Assembly (NCBI GenBank): GCA_004295055.1
Contig: SHNJ01000007.1
Span: 137,081-201,080, forward strand
Source of the DNA: Alphaproteobacteria bacterium
Lineage (GTDB): Bacteria; Pseudomonadota; Alphaproteobacteria; SHNJ01
DNA: 64,000 nt
Direction: 5' to 3'
Shown: piece after piece, positions 46,608 to 54,489 of the stretch
Numbering within the stretch: the first letter of the stretch is position 1
How the letters are laid out: the number at the start of each line of letters is the position of its first letter
The notes under the pieces: model-generated
Seen by the model: only the letters and a program-made list of their open reading frames with translations
What the model was told of the DNA's origin: nothing
The model's database searches: none
Position numbers and translations under genes: made by a program

Positions 46608-49577
46608 ATGGCTAACACTGATAAATGCGATACTGGCATTAAGCCAGCAGCCAAAGCCAAAGCTGTTCACGCAGAAAAAGCAATTAAGTCCGCAGACGTA
46701 GTTCCGGCGCAAAAAGTATCGCCTAAATTAGCCATTCCTGCAAAAACATTGATCGATACTAACAGTAAAAATATCGATTTGAGCAAGGTCAATCTATCCG
46801 AATCGAAAGTCAGCGTTGAAGGCAATAATTTGGTCATCAAATCGCTCGATGGCAAAGAAATCATTTTAGTAAATTTCCTGTCGGCTGCCAAAGACAGCAA
46901 TCCACCCTCCCTGAAATTGGCAGACAACACGGAATTATCCGCCCCCGATTTGATGAGCTTGCTTAACAAAATCGGTTTAATTCAAACCGCTGAAGGTCCA
47001 TCGGAATCTAACGACGGTTCGGCTTTTGGACGTTTTATAGATGACGGCCATTTACCAGCTGTTCGCGGTATTGGCGCCGGTCTTGGTGATGATTTTGGCG
47101 GCAATGGCATTGGCGCGATAAACCAGCGTAATTTGTTGGTATTGGCTGGTGAGTCGGTTACACCACCACCGCCGCCACCTCCGCCGCCGCCACCACCACC
47201 GCCACCACCTCCGCCGCCGCCACCTCCGCCGCCACCTCCGCCGCCGCCTCCACCGCCGCCGCCACCTCCGCCGCCACCGCCAAATGGCCTGTTTACGGAG
47301 CATGACGATACGGTGAATTTTAATAATGTGTTGGCTGGCACCTATGAGGCAGGGACACAGTATAATGCTCTAAGCGGCAACGACCATGTTATCATGGCGG
47401 ACACTTTGGCCGCCGCCGCCGCTGCAGGTTACGATCCAACCCGTGTGTTCGATGCAGGCGCTGGTGACGACGTTATTATCGGCGGCAGCCTGGATGATAT
47501 AATCACCGGCAATTCCGGCAATGACCAATTGTTTGGCAACGCCGGGGATGATCAATTGGCCGGCGATGATGGCGACGACCTTATTTCTGGCGGCGCGGGC
47601 AATGATTTCTTATTTGGCGGTATGGGCAATGACACCATTACCGGCGATGATGGCAACGATTACATCGAAGGCAATGAAGGCGCCGATAATATTTCCGGCG
47701 GCAATGGTAACGATTTGATCGATGCTGGCGATGGAAATGATATTGTCAGCGGCGGTTCCGGCGATGATACAATTGTCGGCGGCGCTGGTAACGATACTAT
47801 CAACGGCGACGATGGCGACGATAACATTGCCGGCGATGATGGTAACGATATTCTGGCCGGCGGCAATGGCAGCGATTTGATCGAAGGCGGCGCTGGCAAT
47901 GATACCATCGATGGCGGCGCTGGCGACGATTATTTATACGGCGATGACGGCGACGATATTATCAATGGCGGCGATGGCAATGACGTTATCGGCGATGCCA
48001 ATGAAGCTGGCAACGATATTTTAAATGGCAATGCCGGCGATGATATCATCCAGGCAGGTGCCGGTGATGACATACTGGATGGCGGTCTTGGCACCGATCT
48101 ATTATACGGAGATACAGGCAACGATACTTTCCGGTACAGCGTGGATTCTACCTGGACCAACGCCGGCAGCATCACGCCTCCGGGCACATGGTTATTGTCT
48201 AACCCGGTCGATACCATCGCATCTTTGGATGTGTATGCGGTTAGGGCCGCGGTTAACACCAGCATGAATATGAGCCACGATATTTACGCTGGCGGCGATG
48301 GATTCGATACGCTGTATGGCACATCGGGCAATGATTTTATTTATATCCACGACAATACGGTTCCTTCGCCATCCCCAACCGATCCACGGATCATTTCGAT
48401 TGAATCGATCGAAACCGGCGATGGCAACGACATCATCGACTTGCGCAGCGCCACGGTTTCTTATGGCGATGTGTTTGTGGATGCCGGCAGTGGCAATGAT
48501 GTTATTTGGACCCAGGATGGCAACGACGCCATCGATGGCGGCGATGGATTTGACGTTATTTCTTCCGGCGCTGGCGACGATTTGGTCAATGGCGGCGCTG
48601 GCAATGATATGATCGATGGCGGTTCTGGCGACGATTATCTGATCGGTGGCAGCGGTATCGATACTTTATTCGGCGGCGATGGCCAAGACATTCTCGAAGG
48701 CGGCACCGGCGTTGACTTTATGAATGGCGGTACCGGCGACGATATGTTTATCGCGGTATCGGATGGCACCTGGCAAGGTCTTGCCTCCACTGGCCGTTTC
48801 AGCGAAGTCACCGTGCAGATTGGCAATGGTTTAGGCAATCCAGCGCACCATATTTTCCAAGATGTATATCAAGGCGGCGATGGTTACGACACCATTATGG
48901 GAACCGGCGGCAACGATGTGTTTATCCTGGATTCTTTAAAAGTCAGCATCGATCTGTTCGGCAACCAAATCGATCCAATGATTCGCAATATGCCTTTGTT
49001 GGATAGTATCGAGCATATCGTTCTGGGTGATGGAAACGATGTTGTCAACTTGCTCAGCGATCGTTTCAACTACACCACCGGTGTTACCGTCGAAGCCGGC
49101 AATGGCGACGATTATATCTGGACTCAAAAGGGTGATGATACGTTATACGGCGGCGCTGGCAACGATCGCCTGGATGCCGATATGGGTAACGACCAATTAT
49201 TTGGCGGCGATGGCAACGACGTTCTGTTAGGCCGTGAAGGTGACGACATTTTGGATGGCGGTGCCGGCAACGATCAATTATATGGCGGTTCTGGCAACGA
49301 TACGTTTGTGTATCATGATGTTTCCGAAGGCTCAGCGACTGAAACGATCCAAGACTTCCAAACTGGCGCCGATACAATTCATTTGGAAGATGTATTGAGC
49401 GGTTTTAATGGTAATCTGTCCGAATTCGTCCGCTTTGTTGATGGCGCCGGATTCACCATAATGCAAGTGGATATTGACGGTCTGGCCAACGGCCAAAACT
49501 TCGTCGATTTGGTTAAATTGAACGGAGTCACCTTTGCTGGCGGCGGCGTCCATATGTCCGACGTGGTTGTATCGTAA
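46608..49577 (+). CDS. RTX adhesin with LapA-like N-terminal module and 40-proline tract
   Basis: 989-residue acidic secreted protein. Residues 1-180 form a compact N-terminal module containing TAEG at 127-130, comparable in place to the LapG cleavage site (TAAG) of LapA. Residues 186-225 are 40 consecutive prolines. The rest is mainly Ca-binding nonapeptide repeats (GGxGxDxLx). Two related non-RTX insertions at about 507-640 and 713-845 each end in a WTQxGxD string. The C-terminus (GNDTFVYHDVSEG...VDLVKLNGVTF) is a type I secretion signal of the VCA0849 type. AGAGGG precedes the ATG. It is much shorter than LapA, so adhesion range would be small; a surface protein or enzyme-free matrix component is likely. 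Confidence 0.88.
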   Translation: MANTDKCDTGIKPAAKAKAVHAEKAIKSADVVPAQKVSPKLAIPAKTLIDTNSKNIDLSKVNLSESKVSVEGNNLVIKSLDGKEIILVNFLSAAKDSNPPSLKLADNTELSAPDLMSLLNKIGLIQTAEGPSESNDGSAFGRFIDDGHLPAVRGIGAGLGDDFGGNGIGAINQRNLLVLAGESVTPPPPPPPPPPPPPPPPPPPPPPPPPPPPPPPPPPPPPPPPNGLFTEHDDTVNFNNVLAGTYEAGTQYNALSGNDHVIMADTLAAAAAAGYDPTRVFDAGAGDDVIIGGSLDDIITGNSGNDQLFGNAGDDQLAGDDGDDLISGGAGNDFLFGGMGNDTITGDDGNDYIEGNEGADNISGGNGNDLIDAGDGNDIVSGGSGDDTIVGGAGNDTINGDDGDDNIAGDDGNDILAGGNGSDLIEGGAGNDTIDGGAGDDYLYGDDGDDIINGGDGNDVIGDANEAGNDILNGNAGDDIIQAGAGDDILDGGLGTDLLYGDTGNDTFRYSVDSTWTNAGSITPPGTWLLSNPVDTIASLDVYAVRAAVNTSMNMSHDIYAGGDGFDTLYGTSGNDFIYIHDNTVPSPSPTDPRIISIESIETGDGNDIIDLRSATVSYGDVFVDAGSGNDVIWTQDGNDAIDGGDGFDVISSGAGDDLVNGGAGNDMIDGGSGDDYLIGGSGIDTLFGGDGQDILEGGTGVDFMNGGTGDDMFIAVSDGTWQGLASTGRFSEVTVQIGNGLGNPAHHIFQDVYQGGDGYDTIMGTGGNDVFILDSLKVSIDLFGNQIDPMIRNMPLLDSIEHIVLGDGNDVVNLLSDRFNYTTGVTVEAGNGDDYIWTQKGDDTLYGGAGNDRLDADMGNDQLFGGDGNDVLLGREGDDILDGGAGNDQLYGGSGNDTFVYHDVSEGSATETIQDFQTGADTIHLEDVLSGFNGNLSEFVRFVDGAGFTIMQVDIDGLANGQNFVDLVKLNGVTFAGGGVHMSDVVVS
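47163..47282 (+). repeat. Forty-codon polyproline tract
   Basis: Uninterrupted CCN codons mixing CCA, CCG and CCT, so the DNA is a degenerate rather than exact triplet repeat. It gives a rigid rod of residues 186-225 between the N-terminal module and the RTX part. Translation through it is expected to need EF-P. Confidence 0.95.
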
Positions 49578-49607
49578 TTTATTAGTTTTCTCTACCGAAC
49601 CTACCTC

Positions 49608-49636
49608 AGCACCGCCAAAAGCGGTGCTTTTTCTTT
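49608..49636 (+). terminator. Terminator after the RTX adhesin gene
   Basis: An 8-bp stem AGCACCGC/GCGGTGCT with loop CAAAA followed by TTTTCTTTT. It ends the adhesin transcript 31 bp after the stop; partial read-through could feed the exporter genes. Confidence 0.9.
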
Positions 49637-49760
49637 TATAATTCAGTTGTTGGGTAATCACTGTGGTAATTATATAAATGCCATTGCCCATTTCCCTTAA
49701 TTTGCCTTGCAACTATTCAGATTGAGCGCCAATTCCTCTATATTCAATAAGATAGGGAGA

Positions 49761-51977
49761 ATGTGCGTGAATTCTGGCGATCCGAATCCATCTTCTGGCG
49801 ATAAATCCAATTCCGATAAAGATGTCGAAGCCGGTGCGCGGCAAGTTTGGCGCGTAACGCCGTCGGTCAGCAGCGCCGACGATATTCTACTCAATTGCTT
49901 GCACATTATTTGTAAATTGCTGGATCGTCCACAATCGCGGGAGGCATTATCCGCTGGATTGCCATTGGCCGAATTTGGCATGTCACCGGCTTTGTTTGTG
50001 CGTTCCGCGTCGCGGGCGGGGGTTTCGGCGCGGCTGATGGTGCGTGAATTATCCGCTATTAACCCAATGTTGCTGCCCTGCGTATTGTTATTAAAAGATC
50101 GCAAGGCATGCGTATATGTTGGTGTTGCTGGCGATAAAGCCGAAGTGATTTTGCCGGAAACTGGCGGCGTGCAGCAAATCGCGATGAGTGAATTGCAAGC
50201 CAATTACACCGGCTATGTAATCTTCGCCAAACCAGAATTCCGCTATGACCCGCGTGCGAAGGGCCTTGAAGAACATGAACAAGCCGGATGGTTCTGGGGC
50301 ACGCTGCGCCGATTCAAATCCATGTATATGGAAGTTATTTTTGCCGCGCTGATGATCAACATATTCGCGTTGGCATCGCCATTATTCACCATGAACGTGT
50401 ATGACCGGGTGATTCCAAACCACGCCATGGAAACATTATGGGTATTGGCGACCGGCGCGATTATCGTTTTCGTTTTCGATTTTATCATCCGCTCTTTGCG
50501 CGCCTATTTCCTCGACCTTACCGGGCGCGGCGCGGACACGTTGATTTCCAGCCAACTGTTCGAACAATTGCTGGGAATGCGCATGGAAGCGCGGCCGCCA
50601 TCGGCTGGCGCGCTTGCGGGGCACTTGCGGGAATTTGAACATCTGCGTGAATTTTATACTTCCGCCACTTTGGTCACGCTGGTGGATTTGCCATTTTTGA
50701 TTTTATATATTTTGGTTATCGCCTTGATCGGCGGATGGCTGGCGATTGTGCCGTTAGTATCGGTGCCGGTCATTATGGGCGTCGCATTTTATATGCAGCG
50801 TCCATTGAACCGTATTGTCAAAGAAACGTTCCGCGAATCGTCGCAAAAAAGCGCGTTGTTAGTGGAATCCATCACCGGCCTTGAGACTATCAAAAAGATG
50901 GGCGCCGAAGGATATATGCAGCGCCTATGGGAAAGTTTTGTCGGCAAAACCGCGAAATCCGCCATGCACGCGCACAGCCTGTCGGCGGCGGTGCTGAATT
51001 TCACGGTCTTCGCCAATTATATGGTTACGGTTTTGATTGTCATTATGGGCGCGTATTTGGTGGCGGATGGGGCGATCACTACCGGCGCTTTGATCGCTTG
51101 CGTGATTTTGGCTGGCCGCGCCACGGCGCCGCTCGGTCAAATCGCGGGTTTGTTGACCAGATTCCATCAAAGCGAATCGGCGCTGGAAACCCTGGATGAA
51201 TTTATGCAATTGCCGGTGGAGCGTCCTGCCGGTAAAGCCTTCTTAAGCCGTCCGCATTTGCGTGGCCAGATTGAATTCCGGGATGTCGATTTTTCCTATC
51301 CAGGCAATCGGGGCAAGGCGTTGGATGGCTGTTCCTTCCGCATCAATCCTGGCGAGAAAGTTGGCATTATCGGCCCAATCGGTTCGGGCAAGACCACGCT
51401 TGAAAAGTTGTTATTGGCTTTGTATGAACCCCAGCAAGGGTCGGTTACCGTGGACGGCACGGATGTGCGCCAGATCGATCCCGCCGATTTACGCCGCAAT
51501 ATCGGCGTTTGTCCGCAAGACGTGTTCTTATTTTACGGCACGGTAAAAGAAAATATTTTGATGGGCCGCACTGGCGCGGATGATCGCGCCTTGTTGACGG
51601 CCGGTACGCTGGCCGGCGTAACCGATTTTCTGCGCCACCATCCATTAGGCTATGATTTGAATATAGGCGAGCGGGGCGAGGGGTTATCGGGCGGTCAACG
51701 CCAATCGGTTGCCCTGGCGCGTTCCTTGTTGCTGGATCCGCCGATTTTATTATTGGACGAACCGACCAGCGCGATGGATCCCGGTTCCGAAAACCGGTTT
51801 AAGGCGCGTCTTTCCCAAGTGGTAAAAGATAAAACCGTTATTGTGGTTACGCACCGCGCGTCAATGTTAAGTATTGTCGATCGTTTGATCGTGATGAGCG
51901 AAGGTAAGGTCGTTGCCGACGGTCCACGCGATCAAGTATTAAGTTCGCTGAAAGACGGCGAAGTTAAAGCGAGTTAA
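49761..51977 (+). CDS. lapB: Type I secretion ABC permease/ATPase (LapB-like)
   Basis: About 738 residues. A peptidase-C39-like N-terminal domain (residues about 30-160) lacks the catalytic Cys, as in exporters that do not cleave their cargo. Membrane helices span about 195-480. The ATPase has Walker A GPIGSGKTT, signature LSGGQRQ and Walker B ILLLDEPTSAMD. The ATG at 49761 is only one base after GGGAG; the in-frame GTG at 49767 is better spaced and is a possible start. It powers export of the RTX protein with the adjacent HlyD-like and TolC-like proteins. Confidence 0.92.
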   Translation: MCVNSGDPNPSSGDKSNSDKDVEAGARQVWRVTPSVSSADDILLNCLHIICKLLDRPQSREALSAGLPLAEFGMSPALFVRSASRAGVSARLMVRELSAINPMLLPCVLLLKDRKACVYVGVAGDKAEVILPETGGVQQIAMSELQANYTGYVIFAKPEFRYDPRAKGLEEHEQAGWFWGTLRRFKSMYMEVIFAALMINIFALASPLFTMNVYDRVIPNHAMETLWVLATGAIIVFVFDFIIRSLRAYFLDLTGRGADTLISSQLFEQLLGMRMEARPPSAGALAGHLREFEHLREFYTSATLVTLVDLPFLILYILVIALIGGWLAIVPLVSVPVIMGVAFYMQRPLNRIVKETFRESSQKSALLVESITGLETIKKMGAEGYMQRLWESFVGKTAKSAMHAHSLSAAVLNFTVFANYMVTVLIVIMGAYLVADGAITTGALIACVILAGRATAPLGQIAGLLTRFHQSESALETLDEFMQLPVERPAGKAFLSRPHLRGQIEFRDVDFSYPGNRGKALDGCSFRINPGEKVGIIGPIGSGKTTLEKLLLALYEPQQGSVTVDGTDVRQIDPADLRRNIGVCPQDVFLFYGTVKENILMGRTGADDRALLTAGTLAGVTDFLRHHPLGYDLNIGERGEGLSGGQRQSVALARSLLLDPPILLLDEPTSAMDPGSENRFKARLSQVVKDKTVIVVTHRASMLSIVDRLIVMSEGKVVADGPRDQVLSSLKDGEVKAS

Positions 51978-51979
51978 AA

Positions 51980-53332
51980 ATGGCTATGTTTAAACAGGCA
52001 TTAAAAGAATATGTGCGCGTGCATGAAGAAGAAACCGACTTTATGCCGGAACGTTTTGCGGCTTCGCACCGGGGCGCGCGCATGGCTTCGCATATTTTGC
52101 TGTTCGCTATCGGCGTATTTTTTCTGATATTCTTGATTTGGGCGGCGTTCGCCTCGATTGACGAAGTAACTCGCGGGATGGGTAAAATCATTACATCCAG
52201 CCATGTTCAAGTTATTTCAAACTTGGAAGGCGGTATCGTCAATAAAATCATGGTCCGCGAAGGCCAAACGGTCGAAAAAGACCAAGTGTTGATGGTAATC
52301 GACAATACCTACGCCCAGGCGGATTATCAGACCGCGAGATCGAAGTATTTGACTTTAATTGCCACCGTATCGCGATTGAATGCCGAATTTCAGGGCCAGC
52401 CCTTGGCTTTTCCAAAAGAAGTTATGGAAGAGGCGCCGGATGCCGTAAAAAGCGAAATGGCATTGTATCAATCGCGCCAGTCGCAATTGCGCGGCCAGAT
52501 TGATATCTTTCAATCGCAATTGCAGCAAAAACAACAGGAGCTGTCGGAACTTTATACCAGCGCCGAAAGCATCAAGCGTTCCCTGGATGTGGCCACCCAG
52601 CAGAAAGATATCGCCGAAAAAGGCGTGCAGCAGGGCGTCACATCCCGTATGGAATTATTAAGCATGCAACGGGAAATTACCGAGCTGGAATCGCGATTGA
52701 ACCAAGCCCGCGCCGCGCAGCCCCGCGCCAGGGCCGCAATGGAAGAAGCGCGCCAGCGGATCGAGGATAAAAAGCAAACTTTCCGTTCCGAAGTATCGAA
52801 TGAATTGAACCAGAAACGCGGGGAGCTTAGCGCGTTAACCCAGAGCATTACCGCGTCCAAGGACCGCGTCGCCCGCACAGAGGTAAAATCGCCGATGAAA
52901 GGCCGCGTGCAGCAGATTAAAATCAACACGGTCGGCGGCGTTATTAAGCCAGGCGAAGATTTAATCGAGGTTGTTCCAATCGAGGATAATTACCTGATCG
53001 AGGCGCGCATTCGCCCGTCGGATATCGCCTTTATCCGTCCACAACAGGATGCGATGGTTAAAATTACCGCTTATGATTACGCGATTTATGGCGGGTTAAA
53101 AGCCAAGGTCGAGGATATCTCGCCCGATACCATTACCGATGAACGCGGCGAAAGCTTTTACCGTATCCGGTTGCGCAGTTATGGCGACACATTCAAGGGT
53201 AACGCCAAACATCTGGATATTATTCCCGGCATGACCGCGCAGGTCGATATTTTGACTGGCGAGAAAACCGTACTGGATTATTTGTTGAAACCATTTTTCA
53301 AGGCGCGTGATAATGCCTTGACCGAACGATAA
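51980..53332 (+). CDS. lapC: HlyD-family membrane fusion protein (LapC-like)
   Basis: 450 residues. One N-terminal membrane helix (ILLFAIGVFFLIFLIWAAFAS, about 35-56), a lipoyl-like domain with SSHVQVISNLEGGIVNKIMVREGQ, a long periplasmic coiled coil (about 130-290), and the HlyD signature region near GRVQQIKINTVGGVIKPGEDLIEVVP. It links the ABC exporter to TolC. It starts 2 bp after the ABC gene and ends 2 bp before the DUF502 gene, so the three are co-transcribed. Confidence 0.93.
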   Translation: MAMFKQALKEYVRVHEEETDFMPERFAASHRGARMASHILLFAIGVFFLIFLIWAAFASIDEVTRGMGKIITSSHVQVISNLEGGIVNKIMVREGQTVEKDQVLMVIDNTYAQADYQTARSKYLTLIATVSRLNAEFQGQPLAFPKEVMEEAPDAVKSEMALYQSRQSQLRGQIDIFQSQLQQKQQELSELYTSAESIKRSLDVATQQKDIAEKGVQQGVTSRMELLSMQREITELESRLNQARAAQPRARAAMEEARQRIEDKKQTFRSEVSNELNQKRGELSALTQSITASKDRVARTEVKSPMKGRVQQIKINTVGGVIKPGEDLIEVVPIEDNYLIEARIRPSDIAFIRPQQDAMVKITAYDYAIYGGLKAKVEDISPDTITDERGESFYRIRLRSYGDTFKGNAKHLDIIPGMTAQVDILTGEKTVLDYLLKPFFKARDNALTER

Positions 53333-53334
53333 TT

Positions 53335-53967
53335 ATGTCCCAAGCACACTCAAAACCGCCTTTAGCCGACCGCGTCAGCCGTAAATTGCGCAATTATTTC
53401 TTTGCTGGCGTTTTGGTTGCAGCGCCCATCGGCGTTACGATTTATATCGCCTGGTCGGTAATCCGTTATGCGGATGACCAAGTAGCGCCTTTAATTCCTT
53501 TGATGCCGGCGAATTTTCCGGGGTTTGGCTTGATCGTTTTGATCGTAATGCTGACGTTGTTGGGCGCAATTACGGCCAATTATTTCGGCAATTTTTTCAT
53601 TGGTATCGGCGATGCGATATTGCGCCGGATGCCGATTATCCGCAGCCTTTATGGACCACTGAAGCCGACCGCCGAAATGCTGTTTGGCGAAAAAACCCAA
53701 GCCTTTCGCCAGGTGGTAATGGTGCCATATCCGCACGCCGATTCATGGACCATTGGATTTGTTTCCGGTGAAACGCACAAGGCAATTGAAAACGGCGTAA
53801 GTAAAGATTTGATCGCGGTTTTAGTGCCGTTATCCCCCGTGCCAACGGCAGGGCTGCTGATGTATTATCCAAAAACTTCGCTGAAATATATCGATCTGCC
53901 GGTCGAAGATGCCTGGAAATTGATTCTATCCAGCGGGCTTATTAACGCGGAAGATAAAGCCGCCTAG
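53335..53967 (+). CDS. DUF502 family membrane protein
   Basis: 210 residues. Two N-terminal hydrophobic regions (FFAGVLVAAPIGVTIYIAWSV and GFGLIVLIVMLTLLGAITANYF) precede a soluble domain with RMPIIRSLYGPLKPTAEML and VPLSPVPTAGLLMYYP, all typical of DUF502. The molecular role is unknown. In alphaproteobacteria it commonly adjoins recG, as here. Confidence 0.88.
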   Translation: MSQAHSKPPLADRVSRKLRNYFFAGVLVAAPIGVTIYIAWSVIRYADDQVAPLIPLMPANFPGFGLIVLIVMLTLLGAITANYFGNFFIGIGDAILRRMPIIRSLYGPLKPTAEMLFGEKTQAFRQVVMVPYPHADSWTIGFVSGETHKAIENGVSKDLIAVLVPLSPVPTAGLLMYYPKTSLKYIDLPVEDAWKLILSSGLINAEDKAA

Positions 53968-53972
53968 TTTTT

Positions 53973-54323
53973 TCAATTATCAAAACCACGCAATTTCGTA
54001 AAGACAGTATTCACTGGACCAAAAGAGGTTTGAAGAGGTATTACAGTTTCTTCACCAATATTTCTTGGCAATGATCCAACGACCTTAAATACGTAATTTT
54101 TGTCTTGTGCAGGAATTCCTGTTACTAAGGGAATGCCAGGAGGGACTTTAGCTGTAATATCAATATCTAACATATCTGTTTTTACATTATGAATATATGT
54201 CCCATCATATCGAACTCCGCCTACATCTGCGCCACATACTATTCCTGTATCAAATACGACCATTCCTAGACCCTCACCATCAATCCCTGCAAAGTTTACT
54301 AAATAAAAACCTTCTTTATTCAT
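53973..54323 (-). CDS. GrlR-like small beta-rich protein
   Basis: 116 residues. The order GFYLVNFAGIDGEGLGMVVFDTG, VCGADVGGVRYDGTYI and IDITAKVPPG resembles the GrlR-type calycin-like family, whose founding member represses a type III secretion regulator. No Gram-negative type III genes are near, so only the fold is proposed. It interrupts the usual DUF502-recG adjacency and is AT-rich, consistent with acquisition. Confidence 0.5.
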   Translation of the reverse strand: MNKEGFYLVNFAGIDGEGLGMVVFDTGIVCGADVGGVRYDGTYIHNVKTDMLDIDITAKVPPGIPLVTGIPAQDKNYVFKVVGSLPRNIGEETVIPLQTSFGPVNTVFTKLRGFDN

Positions 54324-54489
54324 TTATCCTACTCCTATAAAAGTGTTGTTTGAATATATTAACTCTAATGCCGGAGAGATCTGTTGCGCAATCGATTTGT
54401 TTTGGTTTGATTGATGCAGCAAATATGTTCTATTTTTGTTCTGTGATTAAGTGTGTTATATTGTGGAATAACTCTCTTTTTGGAATTTC

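Noticed and set aside
46982-47341. Minus-strand frame with a long polyglycine run
   Set aside because: It is the complement of the polyproline codons of the RTX gene; the plus-strand frame has signal, repeats and terminator support.
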